Below are positions 1 to 8,980 of a DNA stretch of 64,000 nucleotides, in pieces (position 1 is the first letter of the stretch; each line of letters starts with the position of its first letter). Origin of the DNA: Sphingomonas psychrolutea (GTDB lineage: Bacteria; Pseudomonadota; Alphaproteobacteria; Sphingomonadales; Sphingomonadaceae); contig NZ_BMDW01000003.1 of assembly GCF_014636175.1 (NCBI RefSeq), positions 209,200 through 273,199 on the forward strand, given 5' to 3'. A program made the translations under genes and the position numbers. The notes beneath the pieces were generated by a model. That model made no database searches and was not told where the DNA came from. It worked only from the letters and a program-made list of their open reading frames with translations.

Positions 1-575
1 CACCTCCACCACCACAGCAGGACCGCGCCGAGGACCATCCCTGTCGCGACCAGCCAAAAAATTCGTAGCGCGCCACGGGTGATCAGCACCCCGTCGCGCG
101 GATGCACCCGGCGTGCGCGCGGATCGTCGATCAGGCGACGCTGCGCATCGGGCCACAGATCGGCCGGAGCCAGGCCGAACACGGCCTCATAACTCCGCAG
201 CGTCTGCGCATACTGCTCGAAGAAACGCCCCTGCTCGGCGCTACCGCCCGCGGTCGGGCCATGATGCAGCGCGCGCCCAAGCACATCGGGGCAGAACCGC
301 TCCCAATAATCGCGCGTGTACGTCAGATGCAGGTGCCACGCCTGGTCGACCGCATCCGGTGGCGTGACCGGGTGCGGTGCCGTCACTGCGAGGAAGCAAA
401 AGCGGCGATACTCCTCGATTACGCGCTCGGCATGAGCCGCGCTCCAGCCATTTTCGCGCGCCAGCCGCGCCGCAAAAGAGAGCGCCGCGCCGTCGGGACC
501 GATGCTGTAATGGGAGAGCGCGCGCCACACCGGGTGGTCGAGCGAGACAACAAAAGGATCGGGCGATCCGCGCAT
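1..575 (-). CDS. Membrane-anchored protein of the TIGR04222/glycine-rich-domain type, 3' end outside window
   Basis: Partial gene: the start is at 575 and the reading frame is still open at base 1 (at least 191 residues). The N-terminal part is soluble and contains a motif around HPVTPPDAVDQAWHLHL, which I recognise from bacterial TIGR04222-type membrane proteins and plant glycine-rich-domain-like proteins. The last visible residues (IFWLVATGMVLGAVLLWWW) are one transmembrane helix. A GGGAG ribosome-binding site lies just upstream of the ATG but inside the 3' arm of a perfect 8-bp inverted repeat. It follows rimM at 46 bp on the same strand. Function is unknown; the family call rests on the motif only. 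Confidence 0.72.
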   Translation of the reverse strand, partial: MRGSPDPFVVSLDHPVWRALSHYSIGPDGAALSFAARLARENGWSAAHAERVIEEYRRFCFLAVTAPHPVTPPDAVDQAWHLHLTYTRDYWERFCPDVLGRALHHGPTAGGSAEQGRFFEQYAQTLRSYEAVFGLAPADLWPDAQRRLIDDPRARRVHPRDGVLITRGALRIFWLVATGMVLGAVLLWWWR

Positions 576-578
576 CTG

Positions 579-603
579 AACTCCCACTAAAATAATGGGA
601 GTT
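579..603 (-). promoter_or_regulatory. Hairpin that buries the ribosome-binding site of the downstream gene
   Basis: Perfect inverted repeat AACTCCCA / TGGGAGTT with a 9-base AT-rich loop, between rimM and the gene starting at 575. Read on the minus strand, the 3' arm contains GGGAG, the only plausible Shine-Dalgarno, a few bases before the ATG. A regulatory role (temperature or coupling control) is inference; there is no T-run to make it an ordinary terminator. Confidence 0.5.
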
Positions 604-621
604 ATTTGTCAAGCCGTCGCG

Positions 622-1113
622 CTACTCGATCCAGGCGGCATCGAGCACGAGCCGTACGTCATTCCACTCCGGCACAGCCTCGACCCGCATCGGCACCATG
701 AAGCGCTTGCCGGGTTTCCCCTCCGCCCTGTCGCGCTCGATCTCGAGCACGTCGCCCGCGCCGAAATCATCGATCGCGACGACCCGGCCGATCGCTTCGC
801 CCGCGCTCGACACGACCGCGAGCCCGAGCAGATCGGCGTGATAATATTCGCCCTCGGCGAGCGGCGGGAGCGCCGCGCGCGGCACGGTCAATTCAGTGCC
901 GCGCAGCGCCTCGGCGGCGTTGCGATCGGTCACTTCAGCGATCCGCGCGATCATGCCGTTGCTGCCATGGCGCACCGATTTCAACGACAACGTGCCGTTA
1001 TTGAAGGTCTTGTAGAGCCCAAGGTCATCGGTGAAGACCTTGAGGCGAACCTCCCCCGTCACGCCGTGCGCGCCGATGATGACGGCAAGCGTGACGGAGG
1101 AATTCTGTGGCAT
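622..1113 (-). CDS. rimM: Ribosome maturation factor RimM
   Basis: 163 residues, normal length for RimM. It binds ribosomal protein S19 and helps mature the 3' domain of 16S rRNA in the 30S subunit. The N-terminal beta-barrel starts with the typical VIIGAHGVTGEVRLKVFTDD, and a PRC-barrel domain follows (EYYHADLLGLAVV, then KRFMVPMRVEAVPEW). The ATG shares one base with the rpsP stop (TGATG), so translation is probably coupled. The order rpsP-rimM is the usual ribosomal-maturation operon and supports the call. Confidence 0.97.
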   Translation of the reverse strand: MPQNSSVTLAVIIGAHGVTGEVRLKVFTDDLGLYKTFNNGTLSLKSVRHGSNGMIARIAEVTDRNAAEALRGTELTVPRAALPPLAEGEYYHADLLGLAVVSSAGEAIGRVVAIDDFGAGDVLEIERDRAEGKPGKRFMVPMRVEAVPEWNDVRLVLDAAWIE

Positions 1114-1739
1114 CAGCCGTTTGCCGGCGTTTCTTCCGACGTCGCTTCGGCGACGGCTTCGGCTTCCGGGGTCGGTGCTTCGGTTGCGGCTTCTACTTCG
1201 GCAGCGACGACGACCTCGGCCTCTTCATTGCTCTCAGCAGCAGGTGCTTCTTCGGCGACCGGCTCGGGCGCGGCAGCAGCGGCTTCAGCGGCAGCAGCCG
1301 CCTCGGCAGCGGCAGTTGCCTTGGCTTCTTCCGCGGCGGCAGCAGCAGCAACCTTGGCTTCTTCTGCGGCAGCAGCGGCTGCGATCTTGGCTTCTTCGGC
1401 GTCATCCAGCTTCTTCTGGCGCTCTTCGACGCGCTCAGTCGCCTTCTCGCCGGGCTTGCCCTTGTTCGGGTTGCTGCGGGCCGCACGCTCGCGCACGCCA
1501 GCGACGTCGAGGAAGCGCGCGACGCGGTCGGTCGGCTGGGCGCCGACGCCGAGCCAATAGGTCGCACGCTCGCTGTCGAGCACGACGCGCTTGGCATCAT
1601 CCTTGGCAAGCAAAGGGTTGTAGGTGCCGATTTTCTCGATGAACTTGCCGTCACGTGCGCTGCGCGCATCCGCAACGACGATGCGGTAATACGGACGCTT
1701 CTTGGAACCACCGCGCGAGAGGCGAATGCTGACTGCCAT
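1113..1739 (-). CDS. rpsP: 30S ribosomal protein S16 with long Ala/Glu-rich C-terminal extension
   Basis: 208 residues. The first ~85 are canonical S16 ([20 protein letters not shown], then [12 protein letters not shown] and [12 protein letters not shown]). The remaining ~120 are low-complexity, built of repeated [14 protein letters not shown] units that become acidic ([19 protein letters not shown]). Most bacterial S16 proteins are 80-90 residues; extended forms occur in alphaproteobacteria. The ATG at 1739 is chosen because the S16 fold begins there. The gene sits between ffh and rimM on the same strand. Confidence 0.96.
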   Translation of the reverse strand: MAVSIRLSRGGSKKRPYYRIVVADARSARDGKFIEKIGTYNPLLAKDDAKRVVLDSERATYWLGVGAQPTDRVARFLDVAGVRERAARSNPNKGKPGEKATERVEERQKKLDDAEEAKIAAAAAAEEAKVAAAAAAEEAKATAAAEAAAAAEAAAAAPEPVAEEAPAAESNEEAEVVVAAEVEAATEAPTPEAEAVAEATSEETPANG

Positions 1740-1776
1740 TTTTACTTCCTTGTTTTGATACGTTGATTTGGTTGAG

Positions 1777-3258
1777 TTATTTCTTGTTGAGCAAATTTTC
1801 GAAGCCCGGCGGGAGCTTGGTCTGGCCGCCGCCGAGGCCGGGAAGGCCACCACCGCCGCCGCTGAGCATCTTGGCCGGGTCGATCCCGCCCATTCCACCC
1901 ATGCCGCCGCCGCCCATTCCGCCGCCACCGCCGAACATCTTGGCCATGCCAGCGAGGCCGCCCATCTTCTTGATCTTCTTCATCGCGCCAGCCATTTCCT
2001 GGTGCATTTTGATCAATTTGTTGACGTCCTGAACCGTCGTGCCCGATCCCTTGGCGATCCGGATCTTGCGCTTGGCGTTAAGCAATTCGGGCTTGCGGCG
2101 TTCCTTGGGCGTCATCGACGTGATCATCGCGTCCATCCGCAGCAGCACCTTCTCGCCACCGACCGCATCGACTTGCGCCTGCGCCTTCTTCATGCCGGGG
2201 ATCATCCCCGCCAGCGCACCGATCCCGCCCATCCGCCGCATCTGCGTGAGCTGCCCGCGCAGATCGTCCATGTCGAACAGCCCCTTCTGGAGCCGCGCCG
2301 CCATCTTCTCGGCATCTTCAACCTGGATCGCCTCGGCCGCGCGTTCGACCAGGCCGACCACGTCGCCCATGCCGAGAATGCGGCCCGCAACGCGCTTCGG
2401 ATCGAACGCTTCCAGCGCGTCGAGCTTTTCGCCCATGCCCGCAAACTTGATCGGCTTGCCGGTCACCGCGCGCATCGACAGCGCCGCACCACCGCGCGCA
2501 TCGCCGTCCATGCGGGTCAGGACGATGCCAGTCAGCGGCACCTGATCCGAGAAGTTCTGCGCGACGTTGACCGCGTCCTGCCCGGTCAGCGCATCGACCA
2601 CGAGCAAGATCTCAGTTGGCTTGGTCACCTCGGCGACGGCGCGCATCTCGTCCATCAACGCCTGATCGACGTGGAGACGACCCGCGGTATCGAGCATCAG
2701 CACGTCGAAGCCCTGCAGCTTCGCCGCCTGCACCGCGCGCCGCGCGATATCGACCGGCTGCTGGCCCTTGACGATCGGAAGCGTCTGCACGTCGGCTTGC
2801 GTGCCGAGCACCGCCAGCTGTTCCTGTGCATTCGGGCGGTTGACGTCGAGCGACGCCATCAACACCTTCTTGCCCTGCTTCTTGGCGAGCCGCAGCGCGA
2901 TCTTCGCGGTCGAGGTCGTCTTGCCCGACCCTTGCAGGCCAACCATCATGATGATCGCCGGCGGGGTCACGCCGAGCTCGAGTTCGACCGCATCCGCGCC
3001 GAGCATCTCGACCAGGGCGTCGTTGACGATCTTGACGACTTGCTGTCCCGGCGTGACCGAACGCAGGACGTTCTGCCCAACCGCAAGCTCGGTCGCCTTG
3101 TCGACGAAATCACGCGCAACAGGCAGCGCAACGTCGGCCTCGAGCAACGCAACGCGCACTTCGCGCATCGCCGCGCGCACGTCGGCCTCGGTCAGCGCAC
3201 CGCGCCCCCGCAACCGATCGAACACACCGCCAAGACGGTCGCTCAGGCTCTCGAACAT
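1777..3258 (-). CDS. ffh: Signal recognition particle protein Ffh
   Basis: 493 residues. It binds 4.5S RNA and signal sequences and delivers ribosomes to FtsY. N domain from [17 protein letters not shown] domain with the P-loop [24 protein letters not shown] and [13 protein letters not shown]; then a methionine-rich M domain ([30 protein letters not shown]). The tail is extremely Gly/Met-rich before ending [12 protein letters not shown] chose the ATG at 3258, with GGAAAGG 9 bases upstream, over an in-frame TTG at 3276. Its partners are also in this window: ftsY and the SRP RNA at 29822-29914. Confidence 0.98.
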   Translation of the reverse strand: MFESLSDRLGGVFDRLRGRGALTEADVRAAMREVRVALLEADVALPVARDFVDKATELAVGQNVLRSVTPGQQVVKIVNDALVEMLGADAVELELGVTPPAIIMMVGLQGSGKTTSTAKIALRLAKKQGKKVLMASLDVNRPNAQEQLAVLGTQADVQTLPIVKGQQPVDIARRAVQAAKLQGFDVLMLDTAGRLHVDQALMDEMRAVAEVTKPTEILLVVDALTGQDAVNVAQNFSDQVPLTGIVLTRMDGDARGGAALSMRAVTGKPIKFAGMGEKLDALEAFDPKRVAGRILGMGDVVGLVERAAEAIQVEDAEKMAARLQKGLFDMDDLRGQLTQMRRMGGIGALAGMIPGMKKAQAQVDAVGGEKVLLRMDAMITSMTPKERRKPELLNAKRKIRIAKGSGTTVQDVNKLIKMHQEMAGAMKKIKKMGGLAGMAKMFGGGGGMGGGGMGGMGGIDPAKMLSGGGGGLPGLGGGQTKLPPGFENLLNKK

Positions 3259-3488
3259 CCGAAAAAACCTTTCCAAACACCCGCGCCGACACCGTAACGC
3301 AAAGAACGCCGGCGGACGAAACCTCGTCGGCCGGCGTAGCCCGATGGGCAGCCTTCACGATCCCGTGCAGGAACGCTCGGCCGAGTCATTAGCGCAAGCG
3401 AAGCAATTGCGCAACCATCCGGCTTAACGCGATCTACATCGCTGGCGTGGAAAGAGAGCACCTTGCAAGGGGTGGGGCAGAAAGTGGC

Positions 3489-5132
3489 ATGATGGCCGAG
3501 ATTCGATCGAGCGATACACGATTTGGCGATCCGGTCGCGCCGCCCCCGGGTGCGCCACGCAGCGACATCTTGAACGGGGCGATCACGGTCGCCGCAATCC
3601 TGATGTTCGTCGGGATCGGCAGCGCGGTGCTGTCGACCACGGTGCAGCATTATTTCAATGGTGGTGCCGGAACCGACCAGACGCTCGTCATCGCGCTGCT
3701 GCTGAATGTCGCGTTGATCCTGTTCGGCTGGCGACGCCACCGCGAACTGGCGCACGAAGTCACGATCCGCACCGCCGCCGAGGAACGCGCGCAACAGCTT
3801 GCGTCGAAGGACCCGCTAACCGGCTTTCTCAATCGCCGCAGCCTGGCAGAGGACGGTGCCGCCATGTTCGTCCGCGCACAATCGCGCGGCAAGGCGATGG
3901 CGCTGCTGATGCTCGATCTCGATCATTTCAAGACCGTAAACGACATGTATGGCCACGCCACCGGCGACGCCTTGTTGCAACAGGTCGCCGTAGAGATCGC
4001 TGAGTCGATGCCCGGCGTCGCCCTCACCGCGCGCTTCGGCGGAGACGAATTCGCCTGCGCCTTCCTGTTCGACCCCACCCACCCCGCAACCGTCGAGCGC
4101 ATCGCTGAACAGCTCGTCAGCCGCCTTGCCCAGCCGTTCCAGGCAGACGGGCTGCAATTGCATATTTCAGCCTCGGTCGGGATCGCGCGATCGGATTTCG
4201 ATTGCGCCAGCATCGATGCGCTGATGCGCTCCGCCGACATCGCCATGTATGCCGCGAAGAATTCGGGCCGCAACCGCTTTGCCTGGTTCGACCTGTCGAT
4301 GGAACGCGAGTTGCAAGCGCGCAACGATCTCGAAGTCGGTTTGCGCCACGCCATCCCCCGCGCCGAAATCGTCCCTTATTTCGAACAGCAGATCGACCTG
4401 ACGACCGGCCGCCTCAGCGGTTTTGAAGTGCTCGCGCGCTGGGATCATCCGACGCGCGGGCTGGTCGCCCCGGACGCGTTCATCCCGATTGCCGAGGAAA
4501 CCGGCATGATCGCCGATCTCTCGCTATCGATCATGCGTCAGGCGTTCGTCGCGGCAAAGGATTGGGACGCCGCGCTGTCGCTTTCGGTCAATATATCGCC
4601 GTGGCAGTTGAAGGATGCGTGGCTCGCGCAGAAAATCATCAAGGTCCTGACCGAAACCGGCTTCCCCGCGAGCCGGCTCGAGATCGAGATCACCGAAACC
4701 GCGTTGTTCGACAATCTCGCACTCGCGCAATCGACCGTCGGAAGCCTCAAAAATCAGGGCATCCGCCTCGCGCTCGACGATTTCGGCACCGGCTATTCCT
4801 CGCTGGCGCATTTGCGCGCATTGCCGTTCGATCAGATCAAGATCGACAAGAGCTTTATCATGTCGATGGGTGAAAATAGCGAAAGCGCCGCGATCGTGAC
4901 CGCGATCACGCGCCTCGGCGACAGCCTCAGCTTGCCGATTACCGCCGAGGGGATCGAGAATGCCAGCATCGAGGAACGCCTGCGCGCGCTCGGCTGTGCC
5001 AAAGGCCAGGGGTATTTATATGGCCGCCCGACCAGCATCATGAACACGCGGCGTTTGTTAGCGGAGCGGCGCCTGCTGGCGGTGACGGTGGTGGAGGCGG
5101 TCGAGACTGCGGAAACGCGGCTGGCGGGGTAA
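3489..5132 (+). CDS. Membrane-anchored diguanylate cyclase/phosphodiesterase (GGDEF-EAL)
   Basis: About 547 residues. Two N-terminal transmembrane helices (roughly residues 30-49 and 65-82) with a very short periplasmic loop precede a GGDEF domain and an EAL domain. The cyclase signature RFGGDEF is intact near residue 182. The phosphodiesterase signature reads EVL rather than EAL (GFEVLARWDHP), but the downstream ITETALFDN and DDFGTGYSSLAHLR motifs are present, so both c-di-GMP synthesis and breakdown are possible. No sensory domain is visible. The start is uncertain: GTG at 3447 and ATG at 3489 or 3492 are all open. It stands alone between divergent ffh and mtaB. Confidence 0.93.
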   Translation: MMAEIRSSDTRFGDPVAPPPGAPRSDILNGAITVAAILMFVGIGSAVLSTTVQHYFNGGAGTDQTLVIALLLNVALILFGWRRHRELAHEVTIRTAAEERAQQLASKDPLTGFLNRRSLAEDGAAMFVRAQSRGKAMALLMLDLDHFKTVNDMYGHATGDALLQQVAVEIAESMPGVALTARFGGDEFACAFLFDPTHPATVERIAEQLVSRLAQPFQADGLQLHISASVGIARSDFDCASIDALMRSADIAMYAAKNSGRNRFAWFDLSMERELQARNDLEVGLRHAIPRAEIVPYFEQQIDLTTGRLSGFEVLARWDHPTRGLVAPDAFIPIAEETGMIADLSLSIMRQAFVAAKDWDAALSLSVNISPWQLKDAWLAQKIIKVLTETGFPASRLEIEITETALFDNLALAQSTVGSLKNQGIRLALDDFGTGYSSLAHLRALPFDQIKIDKSFIMSMGENSESAAIVTAITRLGDSLSLPITAEGIENASIEERLRALGCAKGQGYLYGRPTSIMNTRRLLAERRLLAVTVVEAVETAETRLAG

Positions 5133-5204
5133 ACCGCTCAGCCCTCCGCCCCCCCTGTCATCCCCGCATGGACTTCGCCCGCCCCCGCCCTTAGATCGCG
5201 GGCA

Positions 5205-6536
5205 ATGTCCGGTCCGCATATCATCAGTCTGGGTTGTCGCCTGAACATCGCCGAAAGCGAAGCGATCCGCGCGCTCACGGCGGGGCGCGATAATCTGGTC
5301 GTGGTCAACAGTTGCGCCGTCACCAACGGCGCGGTTGCCGAAACACGCAAGGCCGTCCGCCGTGCGCGGGCCGATCATCCGGGCGCGCAAATCGTCGTCA
5401 CCGGCTGCGCGGCGCAGATCGACCCCGTTGGCTTCGCGGCGATGCCCGAGGTCGACCGCGTCATCGGCAATGCCGAGAAATTGCTGCCCGAAGCGTGGCG
5501 ATCAAACGATACGATCCTGGTCGGCGACATCATGCAGATCCGCGACACCGCGCCGCACCTTGCTCCGGCGTTCGGCGCGCACGCCCGCGCCTTTGTGGAA
5601 GTGCAGAATGGCTGCGACCATCGCTGCACCTTCTGCATCATTCCGTTCGGACGCGGCAACAGCCGCTCGGTTCCTGCCGGCGCGGTGATCGATCGCATCG
5701 CTGCGTTAGTAGAGGCTGGCCACCGCGAGATCGTGCTGACCGGCGTCGACTTGACCAGCTATGGTCCCGATCTTCCGGGCGCGCCGACGTTGGGGATGCT
5801 GGTCGAACGCATCCTCCGGCACGTCCCTGCGCTCGAACGCCTGCGCCTGTCCTCGCTCGACGGGATCGAGATTGACGATCGTCTGTTCGCGCTGCTGACG
5901 CAGGAAGCGCGCGTGATGCCGCACGTCCATCTCTCGCTGCAGGCGGGCAATGACATGATCCTGAAGCGGATGAAGCGCCGTCACGCGCGGGCCGAGAGCG
6001 TGACGCTGGTCGAGCGCCTGAAAACCGCGCGTCCCGACATCGCGATCGGCGCGGATTTGATCGCAGGCTTCCCGACCGAGGACGACGCGATGTTCGCCGA
6101 CACGCTCGCGCTGATCGACGATTGCGACGTGGTCCATGCGCACATTTTCCCCTATTCGGAGCGCGACGGCACGCCCGCCGCGCGGATGCCGCAAGTGCCG
6201 GTGGCGTTGCGCAAGGCGCGCGCGGCGGCGTTGCGCGCGGCCGGTGCGCGGCGCAAGGCCGCGTGGCTGGCTGGGCTGATCGGCACCACCCAGACTGTGC
6301 TGGTCGAGCGTCCGGGAGACCGCGGCCATGCCGGGAATTTCGCGGAGGTGCGGTTTGAGACGGGCGCGGTCGGTAGCGTTCAAAACGTCCTGATCACCGC
6401 CACGACCGACACCCATCTCCTGGCGCCCTCCCGTCATCCCAGCGAAAGCTGGGACCTCCGCGAGGCGGAGGCGCGGTCCGAACCACGAGACCCCAGCCTT
6501 TGCTGGGGTGACGTAAAGGTAAAAACCCACGCATGA
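5205..6536 (+). CDS. mtaB: tRNA t6A37 methylthiotransferase MtaB with repeat-derived C-terminus
   Basis: 443 residues. This radical-SAM enzyme adds a methylthio group to t6A37 of ANN-decoding tRNAs. N-terminal UPF0004 domain with three cysteines (SLGCRLN, VVNSCAVTN, VTGCAAQ); the radical-SAM cluster is CDHRCTFC in NGCDHRCTFCIIPFGRG. It is MtaB-like rather than MiaB-like in its SLGCRLN start. The last ~30 residues (RHPSESWDLREAEARSEP onward) are read from a palindromic intergenic repeat and are not part of the family. The stop overlaps the ftsY start by ATGA. Confidence 0.93.
   Translation: MSGPHIISLGCRLNIAESEAIRALTAGRDNLVVVNSCAVTNGAVAETRKAVRRARADHPGAQIVVTGCAAQIDPVGFAAMPEVDRVIGNAEKLLPEAWRSNDTILVGDIMQIRDTAPHLAPAFGAHARAFVEVQNGCDHRCTFCIIPFGRGNSRSVPAGAVIDRIAALVEAGHREIVLTGVDLTSYGPDLPGAPTLGMLVERILRHVPALERLRLSSLDGIEIDDRLFALLTQEARVMPHVHLSLQAGNDMILKRMKRRHARAESVTLVERLKTARPDIAIGADLIAGFPTEDDAMFADTLALIDDCDVVHAHIFPYSERDGTPAARMPQVPVALRKARAAALRAAGARRKAAWLAGLIGTTQTVLVERPGDRGHAGNFAEVRFETGAVGSVQNVLITATTDTHLLAPSRHPSESWDLREAEARSEPRDPSLCWGDVKVKTHA
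6432..6513. repeat. Palindromic repeat (CCCAGC family) inside the 3' end of mtaB
   Basis: Outer arms CGTCATCCCAGC and GCTGGGGTGACG pair at 11 of 12 positions. Inside are three small hairpins: CCCAGC-gaaa-GCTGGG, CCTCCGC-gag-GCGGAGG and CCCCAGC-cttt-GCTGGGG. The whole element is translated as the end of MtaB. Confidence 0.85.
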
Positions 6537-7462
6537 CCCCAAGTTGGCACGAAAAACTCCTCGGTGGGTTCAAACGCACCTCGGATCGGCTGATCGGCAA
6601 TCTCGCCGGTCTCGGCACCGGACCGCTCGACAAGACGACGCTCGACGAGATCGAGGACGCGCTGATCGCCTCGGACCTCGGCCCCGAAACCGCCGCGCGC
6701 ATCCGTCAGCGCCTGTCGACGGGCGTGTTCGAACGCGACATGGAGGAACTCGGCATCCGCTTGGTCGTCGCCGAGGAAATCGAAAAAGTGCTCGATACGG
6801 TTGCCAAACCGCTTGAAATCACTGGCTTCCCGCGGCCGCACGTCATCCTCGTGATCGGCGTCAATGGCTCTGGCAAGACCACGACCATCGCCAAGCTCGC
6901 CCACCTGCTGAAGGAACAGGATTACGGCGTCATGCTCGCGGCAGGCGACACCTTCCGCGCCGCCGCGATCGGCCAGCTCGCCACCTGGGCCGAGCGCGCG
7001 GGCGTGCCGATCATCAGCGGCAAGGAAGGCGGCGATGCGGCGGGGATCGTCTATGAAGCCGTCAAGCAAGCCACCGCCACCGGCATCGACGTGCTGATCG
7101 TCGACACCGCCGGACGCCTGCAGAACAAGCGCGAGCTGATGGACGAACTCTCCAAGATCCGCCGTGTGCTCGGGCGGATCAATCCCGATTCACCGCACGA
7201 CGTGCTGCTCGTGCTCGACGCGACCACCGGGCAAAATGCGCTCAATCAGATCGAAGTCTTCAAGCAGGATGCGGGCGTCACCGGACTCGTCATGACCAAG
7301 CTCGACGGCACCGCGCGCGGCGGCGTGCTCGTCGCGGCGGCCGAGAAATACGGCTTGCCGATCCACGCGATCGGCATCGGCGAGGGCATGGGCGATTTGC
7401 GCCCGTTCGATGCGAACGAGGTTGCGCGGATCATCGCAGGTGTAGAAGGCGTGCGGCGATGA
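6533..7462 (+). CDS. ftsY: Signal recognition particle receptor FtsY
   Basis: 309 residues, the short alphaproteobacterial type without the long acidic A domain of E. coli. The N domain starts at [20 protein letters not shown]. The GTPase domain has the P-loop [15 protein letters not shown], the insertion-box sequence [21 protein letters not shown] and [12 protein letters not shown]. It receives Ffh-bound ribosomes at the inner membrane. It is translationally coupled upstream to mtaB (ATGA) and downstream to the ispZ-like gene (ATGA), forming a three-gene operon. Confidence 0.97.
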   Translation: MTPSWHEKLLGGFKRTSDRLIGNLAGLGTGPLDKTTLDEIEDALIASDLGPETAARIRQRLSTGVFERDMEELGIRLVVAEEIEKVLDTVAKPLEITGFPRPHVILVIGVNGSGKTTTIAKLAHLLKEQDYGVMLAAGDTFRAAAIGQLATWAERAGVPIISGKEGGDAAGIVYEAVKQATATGIDVLIVDTAGRLQNKRELMDELSKIRRVLGRINPDSPHDVLLVLDATTGQNALNQIEVFKQDAGVTGLVMTKLDGTARGGVLVAAAEKYGLPIHAIGIGEGMGDLRPFDANEVARIIAGVEGVRR

Positions 7463-8082
7463 GCATCTCCCCCTCCGCTAGGCCCCCTTTGGGGGCTGGT
7501 CAGCGCCTCGCGATCGATATCGGCCCGATCGCGATCTTCTTTCTGGTCAATTATCTGACGCCGGGGCTGGATCTCGTGAAGCTGCTTGCGGGCACGGCCG
7601 CGTTCATGATCGCGAGCATCGCCGCGATGATCTACTCGCTGATCCGCACCGGGCGGATTTCGCCGATGCTGTGGCTGACCGGCACACTGGTGCTCGTGTT
7701 CGGCGGGCTGACGCTGTATTTCCACAATAAGGACTTCATCCAGATCAAACCGACCGTCATCTATGCGATGCTGTCGGCGATTCTGGTATTCGGCCTCGCT
7801 ACCGGGCGGCCCTTTCTCAGCCTGTTTCTCGAGGCCGCCTATCCGGGTTTAAGCGATGCCGGTTGGCGGCGGCTCACGATCAACTGGGCGGTTTTCTTCG
7901 CGTTTCTCGCGGTGCTCAACGAAATCGTCCGGCATGAATTCAGTTATGGTTTCTGGCTCGGTTTCAAACTGTGGGGGGTAATCCCGCTCACCGTGCTCTT
8001 CGCCTTCGCCAACATACCGATGCTGATGAAATACGGCTTCAGCGTGCAGGACGACGACGTTCCGATCCCGCCAGAAGGCTGA
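7459..8082 (+). CDS. ispZ: Inner-membrane septation protein, IspZ/YciB family
   Basis: 207 residues with about five hydrophobic helices. Family marks are IDIGPIAIFFLVNYL near the start, then FHNKDFIQIKPTVIY and INWAVFFAFLAVLNEIV. IspZ/YciB proteins are inner-membrane proteins linked to cell-envelope integrity and septation in Shigella and E. coli; the exact activity is not known. The gene overlaps ftsY by ATGA, a common alphaproteobacterial arrangement. The polar C-terminus ends DDDVPIPPEG. Confidence 0.92.
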   Translation: MSISPSARPPLGAGQRLAIDIGPIAIFFLVNYLTPGLDLVKLLAGTAAFMIASIAAMIYSLIRTGRISPMLWLTGTLVLVFGGLTLYFHNKDFIQIKPTVIYAMLSAILVFGLATGRPFLSLFLEAAYPGLSDAGWRRLTINWAVFFAFLAVLNEIVRHEFSYGFWLGFKLWGVIPLTVLFAFANIPMLMKYGFSVQDDDVPIPPEG

Positions 8083-8103
8083 ACGCACGCCATATCCTGG
8101 CGC

Positions 8104-8142
8104 TTTTATACCACCACCATCGATTTTATATCACCATCGTCG
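8104..8142. repeat. Two imperfect tandem copies of a TTTTATA-CACC motif
   Basis: The region between ispZ and the glycosyltransferase holds two adjacent ~19-base imperfect copies, TTTTATACCACCACCATCG and TTTTATATCACCATCGTCG. AT-rich spacing and location ~60-95 bases before the next start suggest promoter or operator elements, but this is not proven. Confidence 0.4.
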
Positions 8143-8198
8143 TTACGGATGCGCGTTCTGCTATGGCAACGCCTGTGATTGTGGAGCAGGAGCACCAC

Positions 8199-8927
8199 AT
8201 GAATAACCCCCGACCAAGAACGATCAGCCTGGTAATCCCGGCCTATAACGAAGAAGCCTATCTGCCCGCCTGCCTCGATGCGGTGTTGCGGAACGTGGCC
8301 GACAAGGCGCTGGAAATCATTGTCGTCGACAATAACAGCACCGATGGCACGAAGCAGGTGGTCGAACGCTACCCAACGGTCAAATATGTGTTCGAGCCGG
8401 TCAAGGGCATAACGCGCGCGCGCCAGCGGGGCTTGCTGAGCGCGACCGGGGATATCGTCGCTTATGTCGATGCCGACACGCTGCCGCCACCCGGCTGGAT
8501 CGAGCAGATCGCGCGCAATTTTGCGGAGGACAGCAACCTTGCCTGCCTGTCAGGCCCGTACAGTTTTTACGATTTGAGCGGAATAAAAGACAAGATTTCG
8601 ACCGGCTGGTTCGTAACAGCGCGGCCGCTTTATGCCCTGACCGGCTTTATGATGGTCGGCGGCAATTTCGCGATCCCACGCGAAACCCTCCACAAAATGG
8701 GTGGGTTCGACGACACGATCGAATTTTACGGCGAGGATGCCGATATCGCGAAACGCGCGAAAAAGTTCGGGAAAGTGCTGTTTTCGCCGTCGTTGGTAAT
8801 GCCCACATCGGGACGACGATTGAAGAAGCAGGGCCTGCTCAAAATGGCGGGCCTGTATTTCATCAACTATCTGTCGATCGTGTTTCGCAGCAAGCCCGCG
8901 ACACAGGGGTATCAGGATATTCGTTAG
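8199..8927 (+). CDS. Family 2 glycosyltransferase
   Basis: 242 residues. GT-A fold motifs: ISLVIPAYNEEAYLPACLDA (nucleotide-binding start), IIVVDNNSTDGT, and the metal-binding VDADT. A later acidic motif FDDTIEFYGEDADI is the usual acceptor/base region. No transmembrane segment is evident except a weak hydrophobic stretch near the C-terminus. The ATG at 8199 has GGAG upstream; an earlier in-frame ATG at 8163 would add 12 residues. Its sugar substrate cannot be read from the sequence. It stands alone and is not next to the exopolysaccharide locus. Confidence 0.85.
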   Translation: MNNPRPRTISLVIPAYNEEAYLPACLDAVLRNVADKALEIIVVDNNSTDGTKQVVERYPTVKYVFEPVKGITRARQRGLLSATGDIVAYVDADTLPPPGWIEQIARNFAEDSNLACLSGPYSFYDLSGIKDKISTGWFVTARPLYALTGFMMVGGNFAIPRETLHKMGGFDDTIEFYGEDADIAKRAKKFGKVLFSPSLVMPTSGRRLKKQGLLKMAGLYFINYLSIVFRSKPATQGYQDIR

Positions 8928-8980
8928 CCTGGCCGGAGACCGGGCATCCCTTCCCCGAAGGACCGGTGCGCTGGTGTGGG

